Source: Peristeroidobacter soli (GTDB lineage: Bacteria > Pseudomonadota > Gammaproteobacteria > Steroidobacterales > Steroidobacteraceae). From it: a stretch of DNA of 64,000 bases. Numbering within the stretch: position 1 is the first letter of the stretch; each line of letters starts with the position of its first letter. A program made the position numbers and the translations under genes. The notes beneath the pieces are model-generated. The model was not told where the DNA came from and made no database searches. It saw only the letters and a list, made by a program, of their open reading frames with translations. Below, piece after piece: positions 47,102-56,381 of the stretch. Location of the stretch: contig NZ_RYEV01000003.1 of the NCBI RefSeq assembly GCF_004138485.1, forward strand, positions 124,001-188,000, written 5' to 3'.

Positions 47102-47436
47102 GGCGATCTCGATGGGGTCGTTCGACAGGGCGCTATGCGAGATATCATAACTCGATCGGACCGGGTCCTCGTGGACGGAGCGTGCGCAACTCACCTAGGT
47201 GGCTCGAAGTGGCTCCGCGCGAGCCATCGGAGGCCGATTCTCCCAAGGCGGCCGGCATCTCTGATACATGGCTCATTTTTGGAGACGGCCAAGAGGAGCA
47301 TCGACCCTGGCCGGGATAGACTCCTTCCTGGGAGCCTTGGGACCGAGCCACTGGCAGCTGCAGCGATTGGAAGAGTCCGTCGAGGTCCGAGTGGACGGAT
47401 GAGACGGGGCACAAGAATTTTTCTGAAGGAGAGAGC
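47102..47436. other. 335-base divergent intergenic region
   Basis: It lies between the divergent VOC genes at 47101 (minus) and 47437 (plus). The segment should contain both promoters. GAAGGAGAGAGC directly before 47437 is a good ribosome-binding site. No gene, RNA or strong repeat is visible. Confidence 0.5.
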
Positions 47437-47832
47437 ATGTTCAATCATGTGATGATCGGTTCGAACGATATCGAGCGCTCGAAGCGCTTCTACGACGCTG
47501 TGCTCAAGACGCTCGGCGCCGGCGAGCCAATACGCAACAACGCGAGCACCGGCCACGTGCGGCTCTTCTATCGTCACAATGGCAGCACGTTCTGCGTTTC
47601 CGAGCCGATCAACGGCGAAGCGGCGACCTTCGCGAACGGCGGCACCATCGGGTTCAAATGCAACTCGCCGGAGCACGTCAAGGAATTCCATGACGTGGCG
47701 CTCGCTCATGGCGGCAAGTCGATCGAAGATCCGCCGGGGTTGCGCGAGGGTGGCAGCTTGGGCGCCATGTACCTGGCATACGTGCGTGACCCGGACGGCA
47801 ACAAGCTCTGCGCGATCTATCGAGCCAAGTAA
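47437..47832 (+). CDS. VOC-superfamily (glyoxalase/dioxygenase-fold) protein
   Basis: 131 residues beginning MFNHVMIGSNDIERSKRFYD, with the paired beta-alpha-beta modules of the VOC fold, a metal-ligand-type H at residue 4 and the closing YVRDPDGNKLCAIYRAK. The SRSKRFYD/EHVKEFHDVALAHGG layout is typical of glyoxalase-I-like proteins of unknown specificity. Strong ribosome-binding site GAAGGAG. Convergent with the tannase-family gene. Confidence 0.86.
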   Translation: MFNHVMIGSNDIERSKRFYDAVLKTLGAGEPIRNNASTGHVRLFYRHNGSTFCVSEPINGEAATFANGGTIGFKCNSPEHVKEFHDVALAHGGKSIEDPPGLREGGSLGAMYLAYVRDPDGNKLCAIYRAK

Positions 47833-47839
47833 GGTGGGA

Positions 47840-47877
47840 GCGTTCAGGCGCATGCGAAATCGCGCGCGCCTGAACGC
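47840..47877. terminator. 12-bp stem-loop between convergent genes
   Basis: GCGTTCAGGCGC (47840-47851) pairs perfectly with GCGCCTGAACGC (47866-47877). It sits between the VOC stop and the tannase-family stop. No T run, so the efficiency is unknown. Confidence 0.6.
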
Positions 47878-47886
47878 AGCGATCAA

Positions 47887-49488
47887 TTACTTCGGCGCCC
47901 GAACCCAATCCAACCGATCGTCCGGTTCCTTCCTCGGCGACGCCTTGACCCAGTTCGCTTCGCTGTTCACATCGCCCTTGCCCGTGTACTTCGCATAAGC
48001 GGGATACGGGAACAGCGGGCGAGTGCGAATCACGCCTTGCGCACCGCTTTGAGTGGCGACGACGCGCTCGGGTGCCTGGCCTTGCTCGACCCACTTCACC
48101 AACTCGGGCAACAACTCAAACGTGTTCGGCGCGTTGCCGCCGCGGCAATGAAACATTCCGGGGACCATGAACACGCGGAACCAATCGCGCACTTTTTCGC
48201 CGCCGCCCTGACGTGAGGTGACCTGAGCGTAGTAATCGAGCAGCGCCATCGGCGATACGCCGGCGTCGGCCCAGCCGTGATACACGATCAGCTTGCCGCC
48301 ACGCTGCTCAAACTCACGCAGATCCGGCGCAGTATGAGGCGCGACAGGATCGTACTTGCCCGCCATCTCTTCCGTTTTCTCAACATCAGTGTCGAAGTTG
48401 AACGTGCGATAGTTGTAATCCGCCGGCGGATTGGTCGGGAACGCGAGATAGCGCAGATACCCTTCTGCAAGTGAGCGACGACCCGCGCCACTCCACGAAA
48501 GCTCGCTGCCATACGGCGTCGCGCCCGGCATCAGCTTTTCGCCCTTGCTGTTGACCGGTCCACTGTACAGCGCCTTCGCGGCCGCAACCTGTTCCGCGGT
48601 CAAGCAATCCGGCCCGTCACCGCTCTTGCACTGAAGCTTTGCGGGATCGAAGGTGCATGCGCGCGGGTCGGTGAGAATGCCGTCGGCGAGGCCGTCGAGC
48701 TTGTCGCACGCTTTCATGACGCCTTTGTTCAGCACTTCGAGCTTCGCGGGGGTGAAGACTTCCGAGCCGTCGTCGCGCAGCAGCTTTTGTGCGTCCCAGT
48801 TGTTCGCGATCGCACCGAGGCGACCGGGGAAGGCGGGGTCGCCGGCGATGATGCCGTCGAAGTCGCCGGGATAGTGCTGCGCTTCGGTAAGCCCTTCTCG
48901 GCCGCCGGTCGAACATCCTCGAAAATATGCGCGCGCCGGACGCTTGCCGTAGTACCGTTCGGCCAGTGCCTTGCCGGCAATGGACATCAAATGCGTGGAA
49001 CGGCCAGCGAAGTCTTCGCGGAGCGCAGGATCGCTCCCCCAGACAGGATCTTTGACGACCAGCCCGACGTGCCCCATGTTGTGAGCCGCGACCACGAAGT
49101 TCTCGGCGAGCGCGTCGGCGCAGTTGTTGATGTTGATGACGCCGCAGAAGCCGCCGCAGCCCACCTGAAAATAGCGGCCGTTCCAACTCTTGCTGGGCAA
49201 GCGCACTTCAAACTGAATCTGCGGCTGAATCACGCCGTTGACGGCGCAATACTCCGCCGTGCCGTCTTTGGCCGGCACCAGCTTTGCCGAAAGCACCGAG
49301 AGCGGCGCTTCGAAAGTGTTCTTGAAATCTTCCTCGACCAGTCGCTCGCAGGGAATCGCGCCGCCGATTTGAGCATCGAGCGTTGCCAGCGCGGCCGCAC
49401 CCTGCGACGCGTGCGCGCCACTGGTTGCCGCAAGGAACGCCACACAAAACAGCAAGGGGGCAGTAAGGGCTCTTATGGTGGACTGCAC
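47887..49488 (-). CDS. tannase/feruloyl-esterase family exported hydrolase
   Basis: 533 residues from a GTG at 49488, with AGAGGAAAG upstream. A signal peptide ends near residue 27 (SGAHA). The catalytic serine is S193 in RGCSTGGREGL next to C192, and a His-Cys pair occurs in FMVPGMFHCRGGNAP (about 446), giving the CS-D-HC arrangement of this family, where a disulfide joins the active-site residues. Substrates are esters of aromatic acids, such as gallate, ferulate or mono-hydroxyethyl terephthalate. It ends next to the catabolic island and could supply aromatic acids, but it lacks the island's operator. Confidence 0.9.
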   Translation of the reverse strand: MQSTIRALTAPLLFCVAFLAATSGAHASQGAAALATLDAQIGGAIPCERLVEEDFKNTFEAPLSVLSAKLVPAKDGTAEYCAVNGVIQPQIQFEVRLPSKSWNGRYFQVGCGGFCGVININNCADALAENFVVAAHNMGHVGLVVKDPVWGSDPALREDFAGRSTHLMSIAGKALAERYYGKRPARAYFRGCSTGGREGLTEAQHYPGDFDGIIAGDPAFPGRLGAIANNWDAQKLLRDDGSEVFTPAKLEVLNKGVMKACDKLDGLADGILTDPRACTFDPAKLQCKSGDGPDCLTAEQVAAAKALYSGPVNSKGEKLMPGATPYGSELSWSGAGRRSLAEGYLRYLAFPTNPPADYNYRTFNFDTDVEKTEEMAGKYDPVAPHTAPDLREFEQRGGKLIVYHGWADAGVSPMALLDYYAQVTSRQGGGEKVRDWFRVFMVPGMFHCRGGNAPNTFELLPELVKWVEQGQAPERVVATQSGAQGVIRTRPLFPYPAYAKYTGKGDVNSEANWVKASPRKEPDDRLDWVRAPK

Positions 49489-49641
49489 GGGCTTTCCTCT
49501 CGACTCGCAGGGTTGAGAATCTTTGGGTCACGGACGGTCAGGCGCAACGCTGGTGCATGAACTGTGCGTTGCCGCACCAACTTTGCGCTCATTCCGACTT
49601 GAGCCAGGCTTGAATTGTCACCGCCAGGCTCTCTATGATCG

Positions 49642-49657
49642 TCATACATCATACAAA
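49642..49657. promoter_or_regulatory. GntR operator candidate, site 1 (TonB receptor promoter)
   Basis: TCATACATCATACAAA contains two overlapping TCATACA half-sites; CATACAAA matches the right half of the island-wide motif TTGT-CAT-ACAA. It lies about 112 bases upstream of the TonB-receptor ATG. The left half is degenerate here. Confidence 0.5.
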
Positions 49658-49768
49658 AATACCATCGTATTATCGGTTCGAATGGTGGTATGCAAGTTGC
49701 AGTGCTTGAGAGTTGTGGGTTGTGGGGATGCGCGACGCGGTCGCGTCGCATAACTTTGAGGAGCTTGC

Positions 49769-52033
49769 ATGAGAGTCAGCACCAATCGGCTCGGTGGCCG
49801 GGTCGCCGTCCGGATCGGCCAGGCCGTCGCGCTGGCGGCGACCGCCATGGTCACTGTCGCGAACGCGCAGGAGGCGATCGTCGAGGAAATCGTCGTTACC
49901 GCGACCAAGCGCGAAACGACGATGAAAGATACCCCCGCGGCCATTTCGGCGGTCACCGGTGACGCCATTCGCGAGAGCGCCGCGTTCTCGCTGGAAAGTT
50001 TCACGCGAATGGACCCGTCCATTCAGGTCAACAACCGCGGTGTGGGTGACAACCAGATCATCGTCCGCGGCATTTCCTCGTCGGGCAAGCCCACGGTCGG
50101 TTTGTACTTCGACGAAGCAGTCATCACCGGCCTCGGCCTCGATGGCGGCAGCGACAATCAACCGAACATCCAGCTCCACGACATGGAGCGCGTGGAAATT
50201 CTCAAAGGTCCGCAGGGCACGCTGTTCGGTGCCGGATCGATGAGCGGCACGGTGCGCTTCATCACCAACAAGCCCGACTTGTCGAAAGCATCGTTCGGCT
50301 TCACCGGCTCGGCGGCCAGCGTGAAGGACGGCAACGAGCTGTTCCAGGGCGAAGCGGTCGCGAACCTGCCCATCATCGAAGACAAGCTCGGCATGCGCGC
50401 CGTGGTGTGGGGCGATACCGGTGGCGGCTATATCGACCAGAACCGCAATGGCCGGCAGTACGAAGATGTGAACGACCAGACCGTATGGGGCGGGCGCCTG
50501 TCGCTCGCTTCGCAAGTGACCGATTCGTTCAAGGTCACGCTGATGGGGCTGTATCAGGAAAGCAAAGCCGACGGTTCCCAGTACTTCGAGTTCGGTCAGC
50601 CCGACTACCAGAACATCTCGCCGACCCAGGAGCCGTTCGAGGACGAGATCAAGCTGTTCAGCATCATCGGCGACTACGACGTGGGCTTCGGTACCTTCAC
50701 CGGCACCGCCTCGTACATGGATCGCACGTTGTATTTCTCGCGTGACAGTACGCCGACCGCTCAGCGATTCAATCTGGGCGTGGATCTGGCGTATCACCAG
50801 GACCAGGATATTTCCAACTTCTCCTCCGAATTCCGCTTTGCCTCGAAGCTCGGCGGTCCGGTCGAGTTCGTCGCCGGTGTGTTCTACGCCGAGCAGGAAT
50901 CCGATGCGCGCACCGCCGCGCTGGTCGCCGATCCGAACACGGGCCTCGCGCGCTGTAACTTCCACAACGACTGCGTCGCCGCCGGCTTCGCGCGCGACGA
51001 CATCAATTCGGGCATCAACAACACCACCATCGATCAGTTCGCCGCTTTCGGCGAGCTGGAATACAAGATGACCGACAAGCTCACCGGCACGATCGGTGTG
51101 CGTTACTACGAGGCGGACATCGGTCAGCGCAACATCACCAGCCAATCGCTGCGTCATCCGGTGTTCATGCCGGTGCAGACGGCGGATGTCGTGTCGCTCG
51201 ATGTGGATACCACGCAGGACGAGCTGAGCTACAACTTCGCGCTGTCCTATGAGGCCACCGAAGATACGACGTTCTATGCGCGCATCGCCTCCGGCTTCCG
51301 TCCGGGCGGCGCGAACAACTCGGACGCGGCGCGCGAACAGGGCGTCACCGTGCCGGATGCCTACGATTCGGACACGCTGTGGAGCTACGAGCTCGGCGCC
51401 AAGAGCTACTTCTTCGATCGCTCCATGTACACCGAGCTGGCGGTCTATCGCATCAACTGGTCCGATCAGCAGATTTCGCTGACCGATCCGGGTGGCACGT
51501 TCGTCTACATCGGCAACGCCGGCAAGAGCTACGTGAACGGCTTCGAGTTCACGGTCAACGCGCAGCCGACCGATCAGCTGTCGATGACGTTGGGCGCGAC
51601 GTATACCGATTCGCGGCTGTCGGAAGACATGCCGGTGCCGCCGCCGCCGGCCGATCCCGATGACGAGCCGACGCCGTACGGCTTCAAGGGCGATCGCATT
51701 CCGTACAGCCCGAAGTGGGCGTTCGCCGGCCAGGTGCAATATGAAGTGCCGTTCTCCTCGGCGCTCACCGGCTATGCCAATACCAACTTCAACTACCGGA
51801 GCGCGTCGTACACCAACTTCAACAGCACCTTCGGCGACTATCAGGAAGTCGAGGATTACTTCCTGGTGGGCCTGCGGCTGGGGGTGCGGTTCGATGGCTG
51901 GGACACGGGTCTGTTCGTCGACAACCTGACCAACGAAGTGCCGCAGATCGGCCTGCGCGTCAGTGGTGACGGTTATCGCGTGTACACCACGCGGCCGCGC
52001 ACGATCGGTCTGCGAGTCTCGACGCGTTTCTAA
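49769..52033 (+). CDS. TonB-dependent receptor of the catabolic island
   Basis: 754 residues with a signal peptide (about 1-33, ending VANAQ) and a TonB-box-like EEIVVTATKRE. The plug domain (about 45-160: TPAAISAVTGDAIRE ... RVEILKGPQGTLFGAGSMSG) and a barrel ending RPRTIGLRVSTRF are complete. This is the sphingomonad/Caulobacter-type receptor seen beside aromatic or xenobiotic catabolic genes. It probably imports the island's substrate across the outer membrane; the MFS transporter 67 bases downstream would take it through the inner membrane. Confidence 0.92.
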   Translation: MRVSTNRLGGRVAVRIGQAVALAATAMVTVANAQEAIVEEIVVTATKRETTMKDTPAAISAVTGDAIRESAAFSLESFTRMDPSIQVNNRGVGDNQIIVRGISSSGKPTVGLYFDEAVITGLGLDGGSDNQPNIQLHDMERVEILKGPQGTLFGAGSMSGTVRFITNKPDLSKASFGFTGSAASVKDGNELFQGEAVANLPIIEDKLGMRAVVWGDTGGGYIDQNRNGRQYEDVNDQTVWGGRLSLASQVTDSFKVTLMGLYQESKADGSQYFEFGQPDYQNISPTQEPFEDEIKLFSIIGDYDVGFGTFTGTASYMDRTLYFSRDSTPTAQRFNLGVDLAYHQDQDISNFSSEFRFASKLGGPVEFVAGVFYAEQESDARTAALVADPNTGLARCNFHNDCVAAGFARDDINSGINNTTIDQFAAFGELEYKMTDKLTGTIGVRYYEADIGQRNITSQSLRHPVFMPVQTADVVSLDVDTTQDELSYNFALSYEATEDTTFYARIASGFRPGGANNSDAAREQGVTVPDAYDSDTLWSYELGAKSYFFDRSMYTELAVYRINWSDQQISLTDPGGTFVYIGNAGKSYVNGFEFTVNAQPTDQLSMTLGATYTDSRLSEDMPVPPPPADPDDEPTPYGFKGDRIPYSPKWAFAGQVQYEVPFSSALTGYANTNFNYRSASYTNFNSTFGDYQEVEDYFLVGLRLGVRFDGWDTGLFVDNLTNEVPQIGLRVSGDGYRVYTTRPRTIGLRVSTRF

Positions 52034-52049
52034 ACCAGCCGTAACGATC

Positions 52050-52090
52050 CGGCGGTCGTTCCCGATGCGGGGAGCGACCGCCGTTTGTTT
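52050..52090 (+). terminator. intrinsic terminator between TonB receptor and MFS genes
   Basis: CGGCGGTCG-T-TCCC pairs with GGGA-G-CGACCGCCG (stem 52050-52083), followed by TTTGTTTG. It ends 11 bases before the MFS start codon, so read-through or a separate promoter must express the transporter. Confidence 0.8.
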
Positions 52091-52100
52091 GTGACAGTTC

Positions 52101-53354
52101 ATGACTGAATCAAAAATCTTTCTGCGTGGCTGGGTCACCGTCGTGGTGTGCCTGCTCGGCATTTCCACCGGGCCGGCCGCGTTCGGGCTGGCGTCGCTGT
52201 TTCTTTTGGGCGGCCCGATCGGCGCCGAGTTCGGATGGAGCCGCACGGCCATCAGCGCGGCCGTGTCGGTGATGATGTTATGCACGGCGGTGTCGCTGCC
52301 GTTCATGGGGCGGATGGTCGACCGCTTCGGCGTGAAGAAGATCCTGGTGCCCTCGATCATCATCTTCGGCCTGTGTTTCCTCGCGGCGTCGATGATCAAC
52401 AGTTACTGGCAGTTCATCGCGCTGTATGTGGCGATGGGCACCATCGCCGTGGGCACGAACAGCGTGCCTTACATGCGGGTACTCACCTCCTGGTTCGATC
52501 GGCGCCGCGGTCTCGCGATCGGCATCGCCGGCAGCGGCACCGGTCTGGGCTTTGGCTATGTGCCGCTCATTACTCAAGAGCTCGTCTCGCACTACGGTTG
52601 GCGTGGCGGCTACTTCGGCCTCGGCCTGATCATGTTGTTGTTCACGCTGCCGATGGTTGTGTTTCTGCTGCACGAAAAGCCGCAGTCGCTGGGCTTGCAT
52701 CCCGACGGCGCGGTTTCCGATGCGCCGCCGGAACATCCTGTGGCCACCGGCGATACGCTTGCCGAAGCCATGCGACGACGTGACTTCTGGAGTTTGATCA
52801 CGATCTTCTCGGGCCTGGCGTTCGTGCTGTACGGATTGATCCCTCACATGGTGCCGATGCTTCAGGATCGCGGCGTGCCGGCGGGTCTGGCTGCGGGTCT
52901 TGCGTCGGCGTTCGGCTGGTCCGCGTTCGGCGGGCGATTGCTGATCGGCTTCCTGGTCGATCGTTTCGACGCGCGGCGCATTGCCTTCGTGTTCTTCTCG
53001 TTGTCGGCAGTGGGATTGGGATTGTTGTCCGCGCCTTTGCCGATCTGGGTGTTCACTGTCGCGGCGATCTTGCTCGGTCTGAGCCTGGGCGCTGAAGTGG
53101 ACATGCTCGCGTATCTCACCAGCCGCTACTTTGGCTTGAAAAACTTCGCGCAGATCTTCGGCGCGATGTTCTCGGCGGTGATGGTGGCGATGAGCCTGAG
53201 TCCGCTCGCCTTTGGGTACGTGTTCGATCACACGGGTTCGTACAAGTCGATTCTCGCGCTCGGTGTGCCGCTGTGTGCGCTGGCGATCGTGCTGGTGTTG
53301 ATGTTGCGGCCCTACGGTGAGCGCGCTCGCGGCGGCCCGATCTCCGTCACCTGA
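52101..53354 (+). CDS. MFS transporter, monocarboxylate/oxalate-like
   Basis: 417 residues with 12 predicted membrane helices. The loop 2-3 signature appears as GRMVDRFGVKKIL and loop 8-9 as GRLLIGFLVDRFDARRI. Residues such as TSWFDRRRGLAIGIAGSGTG place it in the OFA/monocarboxylate-transporter-like branch common in catabolic clusters. It probably imports the aromatic or organic acid used by the island. Confidence 0.9.
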   Translation: MTESKIFLRGWVTVVVCLLGISTGPAAFGLASLFLLGGPIGAEFGWSRTAISAAVSVMMLCTAVSLPFMGRMVDRFGVKKILVPSIIIFGLCFLAASMINSYWQFIALYVAMGTIAVGTNSVPYMRVLTSWFDRRRGLAIGIAGSGTGLGFGYVPLITQELVSHYGWRGGYFGLGLIMLLFTLPMVVFLLHEKPQSLGLHPDGAVSDAPPEHPVATGDTLAEAMRRRDFWSLITIFSGLAFVLYGLIPHMVPMLQDRGVPAGLAAGLASAFGWSAFGGRLLIGFLVDRFDARRIAFVFFSLSAVGLGLLSAPLPIWVFTVAAILLGLSLGAEVDMLAYLTSRYFGLKNFAQIFGAMFSAVMVAMSLSPLAFGYVFDHTGSYKSILALGVPLCALAIVLVLMLRPYGERARGGPISVT

Positions 53355-53379
53355 TCCCAAAAATCAGGACATAAAAAAA

Positions 53380-53405
53380 GGCCCGAGGTCTCTCGACCCC
53401 GGGCC
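53380..53405. terminator. bidirectional intrinsic terminator
   Basis: GGCCCG-A-GGTC (53380-53390) pairs with GACC-C-CGGGCC (53395-53405) around TCTC. The A run at 53373-53379 gives a T run for minus-strand transcripts, so it mainly ends the aldolase/dioxygenase operon. Confidence 0.8.
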
Positions 53406-53426
53406 TAGCCTCATAACCTCAGCAGA

Positions 53427-54278
53427 TCAGGCCGACTCTTTCGGCCCGCCCTGGTCCGCGATCTGCACGCGGAAGCCCGAGCGCAGTTGCGGGAAGTAAT
53501 CCCAAATCGCCAGGTGCTGCGTGCAGCGGTTGTCCCAGAACGCCACCGAGTGCGGCTCCCAGCGGAAGCGCACCTGGAAGTACGCGTTTTCGCAGTGGTG
53601 GAACAGGAACTGCAGGATCGCCGCGCTCTCCGCATCGGGCACTTCGTTGATGCGCGCGGTGAAGCCCTTGTTCACGTACAGCACTTTGCGGCCCGTCACC
53701 GGATGGGTGCGAATCACCGGATGGACCGCGACCGGGAATTTGCCATCGGGATTGAATCGGCCAAATGCGAGTTTTCCGTCATGCGTCGCTGTGAGGCCCT
53801 CGAGATAGGCCTTCATGCGATCCGACAGCGCATCGTAGGCGGCATACATGCTCGCAAACACAGTGTCGCCGCCCATGGTCGGCAGCGTGTGCAAATAGAG
53901 GATGCTACCCATCGGAGGAATCGTCGCGCACGACATGTCGGTGTGCCATTCCTCGCCGGCGACATGCTTCGAATTCGCATCCGCCTGCAGCTTGCGCACT
54001 TCCGGATGATCCGGCAGGCCCTGCAACGCGTGGATCTGCAGCTCGCCGAAATATTGACCGACGCGCTTCAGCGACGGCGGATCGAGCGCCTGATTGCGGA
54101 AGAAAATCACCTGGTGATCGGCGATCGCGGCATTCAGATCGGCGACCTGCTGAGCGCTCAGCGGCTTGCTCAGATCGATGCCGGAGATCACGGCGCCGAT
54201 GGTCGGCGTCAGCCGGTCGGCGGTGAGGGTTTGATAGCTCTGGCTGGGCGGAACGGCTGGCTTCGGATTGGCGGCCAT
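53427..54278 (-). CDS. TauD/TfdA-family Fe(II)/2-oxoglutarate dioxygenase
   Basis: 283 residues from the ATG at 54278. The metal ligands are H112-T-D114 in EEWHTDMSC and H255 in NRCTQHLAIWDY; R266 or R270 would bind 2-oxoglutarate. Family length is normal. TauD removes sulfite from taurine and TfdA cleaves the ether bond of aryloxyacetates; both reactions couple substrate hydroxylation to succinate and CO2 release. Being last in the aldolase operon, it probably does an upper-pathway hydroxylation or ether cleavage on the island's substrate, which is inference. Confidence 0.9.
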   Translation of the reverse strand: MAANPKPAVPPSQSYQTLTADRLTPTIGAVISGIDLSKPLSAQQVADLNAAIADHQVIFFRNQALDPPSLKRVGQYFGELQIHALQGLPDHPEVRKLQADANSKHVAGEEWHTDMSCATIPPMGSILYLHTLPTMGGDTVFASMYAAYDALSDRMKAYLEGLTATHDGKLAFGRFNPDGKFPVAVHPVIRTHPVTGRKVLYVNKGFTARINEVPDAESAAILQFLFHHCENAYFQVRFRWEPHSVAFWDNRCTQHLAIWDYFPQLRSGFRVQIADQGGPKESA

Positions 54279-54300
54279 GGGAATCTCGAAAAGAAATTGA

Positions 54301-55353
54301 TTACGAAGCAAGTTTGTCTTGGCGGTCTGCAGCGCCGTCGCGAGCCCGCACGAGGTCGAGCGCGACGTCGGTGATCATGTCTTCCTGGCCGCCGACCATG
54401 CGGCGCCGGCCGAGCTCGACCAGGATGGTGCGAGTGTCGAGCCCATACATCGCCGCGGCCTTTTCGGCGTGGCGCAGGAACGAGGAGTAAACGCCGGCAT
54501 AACCGAGCGTCAGGGTTTCGCGATCGACGCGCACCGGCCGGTCCTGCAACGGGCGAACCAGATCTTCCGCGGCGTCCATCAGCTTGAACAGATCGCAGCC
54601 GTGCTGCCATCCGTACACATCAGCGGCGGCGATGAAGACTTCCAGCGGCGCATTGCCGGCGCCGGCGCCCATGCCGGCGAGGCTGGCGTCGACTCGGATC
54701 GCACCGTTTTTCACGGCGAGAATGGAGTTCGCGACGCCGAGGCTCAAGTTGTGATGCGCGTGAATGCCGCGCTGAGTCTCAGGCTTCAAAACGCGATCGT
54801 AAGCTTGGAAACGCGCGGCGGTGTCGTCCATCGTCATTGCGCCGCCGGAGTCGGTGACGTACACGCAATGAGCGCCGTAGCTTTCCATCAACTTCGCTTG
54901 CGCGGCGAGTTGCTCGGGCGGACTCATGTGGCTCATCATCAAGAAGCCGGACACGTCCATGCCGAGATTACGCGCGTATTCTATGTGCTGCTGAGAAACA
55001 TCAGCTTCAGTGCAGTGAGTGGCGATGCGCACCGAGCGCACGCCGAGATCGAATGCATGACGCAAGTCGTGAACGGTGCCGATGCCGGGCAGCAGCAACG
55101 TCGTGAGCTTGGTGTGTTTGATCACTTCGGCGACGGCTTCGATCCACTCCCAATCGGTGTGCTTGCCGAAACCGTAGTTGAATGAAGAGCCGGCGAGGCC
55201 GTCGCCATGCGCGACTTCGATGGCGTCGACACGTGCTTCATCGAGCGCACGCGCAATCTTCTTGACGTGATCGATACCGTATTGATGGCGAATGGCGTGC
55301 ATGCCATCGCGCAATGTCACGTCTTGAATGTAGAGCTTGCTGGTCGGGCTCAT
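54301..55353 (-). CDS. 4-hydroxy-2-oxovalerate aldolase
   Basis: 350 residues of the MhpE/BphI/DmpG type. The HMGL-like TIM barrel has the R15-D-G17 motif in [15 protein letters not shown], the metal-binding [12 protein letters not shown] and the C-terminal communication domain ([20 protein letters not shown]). It splits 4-hydroxy-2-oxovalerate into pyruvate and acetaldehyde, channelling the aldehyde to the dehydrogenase encoded upstream. The two ORFs overlap by 4 bases (ATGA), as expected for a complex made together. Confidence 0.95.
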   Translation of the reverse strand: MSPTSKLYIQDVTLRDGMHAIRHQYGIDHVKKIARALDEARVDAIEVAHGDGLAGSSFNYGFGKHTDWEWIEAVAEVIKHTKLTTLLLPGIGTVHDLRHAFDLGVRSVRIATHCTEADVSQQHIEYARNLGMDVSGFLMMSHMSPPEQLAAQAKLMESYGAHCVYVTDSGGAMTMDDTAARFQAYDRVLKPETQRGIHAHHNLSLGVANSILAVKNGAIRVDASLAGMGAGAGNAPLEVFIAAADVYGWQHGCDLFKLMDAAEDLVRPLQDRPVRVDRETLTLGYAGVYSSFLRHAEKAAAMYGLDTRTILVELGRRRMVGGQEDMITDVALDLVRARDGAADRQDKLAS

Positions 55354-56300
55354 GCAGCGATCTCCTCGCGGAGATTGAGGGCCACGCGCTCGGCGGTGCG
55401 CAGCGCGGCGGAGGTCATGATATCGAGATTTCCCGCGTAAGCCGGCAGGTAATGCGCGGCGCCTTCCACTTCCAGGAATACGCTGACCTTGAGTCCGACG
55501 AATGATTCGTCGACGCCCTTGAACGGCAGCTTGATGCCCGGGCCGACGCGCTCGAATTGCACGCGTTGTTTCAGGCGATAGCCGGGAACGTAACTTTGCA
55601 CTTCCGAGACCATGTTTTGCACGGACGCTTCGATCGCGCTTTCGTCGGCGAGCGCGGTGAGGCAGTACACCGTATCGCGCATCACCAGCGGAGGCTCGGC
55701 GGGGTTCAGCACGATAATGGCCTTACCGTGCTGCGCCCCGCCTACCTGTTCGATGGCTCGTGCCGTGGTCTCAGTAAACTCGTCAATGTTTGCTCGCGTG
55801 CCGGGGCCGGCGGATTTGCTGGCGATCGACGCGACGATCTCCGCGTACAACACCGGCGCGACCTTGCCGACGGCGGCGACGATGGGGATGGTCGCCTGAC
55901 CGCCGCAGGTCACCATGTTCAGATTCGGCGCGCCGAGATGCTGATCGCCGTTCACCGGCGGAATAACGAACGGACCGACCGCGGCCGGAGTCAAATCGAT
56001 CAGCGTCTTGCCTTGCGCGCGCAATATCGAATCGTGATGTTTGTGAGCGCCGGCGGACGTGGCGTCGAACACCAGGCGCACGTCTTTGAATTCCGGCATG
56101 GCCCGGAAGCCGTCGATGCCCTGCGAGGTGGTTGCGACGCCGAGTCGCCTGGCGCGGGCCAGTCCCTCGGACTGAGGGTCGACGCCGACCATCGCTGCCA
56201 TCCGCAAAGTGCGGCTGGTGCGCAGGATCTTGATCATCAGGTCCGTGCCGATATTGCCGGAGCCGATGATCGCTACGGGGACGCGGGCTGTCGTGTCCAT
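55350..56300 (-). CDS. acetaldehyde dehydrogenase (acylating)
   Basis: 316 residues of the MhpF/BphJ/DmpF type. NAD binding is at [14 protein letters not shown] (residues 11-24) and the catalytic Cys is C132 in [31 protein letters not shown] and [16 protein letters not shown] are family-conserved. It converts acetaldehyde and CoA to acetyl-CoA. First gene of a three-gene minus-strand operon, with an operator-like palindrome 36-50 bases upstream. Confidence 0.95.
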   Translation of the reverse strand: MDTTARVPVAIIGSGNIGTDLMIKILRTSRTLRMAAMVGVDPQSEGLARARRLGVATTSQGIDGFRAMPEFKDVRLVFDATSAGAHKHHDSILRAQGKTLIDLTPAAVGPFVIPPVNGDQHLGAPNLNMVTCGGQATIPIVAAVGKVAPVLYAEIVASIASKSAGPGTRANIDEFTETTARAIEQVGGAQHGKAIIVLNPAEPPLVMRDTVYCLTALADESAIEASVQNMVSEVQSYVPGYRLKQRVQFERVGPGIKLPFKGVDESFVGLKVSVFLEVEGAAHYLPAYAGNLDIMTSAALRTAERVALNLREEIAA

Positions 56301-56335
56301 GGCCAGTAGTCCGGTGAAGGGGTGGCATTAAGGTA

Positions 56336-56350
56336 GTATGATCATACAAT
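56336..56350. promoter_or_regulatory. GntR operator candidate, site 2 (divergent promoter)
   Basis: GTATGATCATAC (56336-56347) is a perfect 12-bp palindrome, and CATACAAT (56343-56350) matches the right half of the island motif. It lies between the divergent acetaldehyde dehydrogenase (56300) and aspartate-dehydrogenase-like (56382) genes, so it can control both. Confidence 0.65.
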
Positions 56351-56381
56351 ATTATCAAATACCGCCTGATGGACGGCGGTC

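Noticed and set aside
49670-52399. A 909-residue minus-strand ORF antisense to the TonB receptor and MFS genes
   Set aside because: It crosses two real genes and a terminator, and its composition is typical of antisense shadows.
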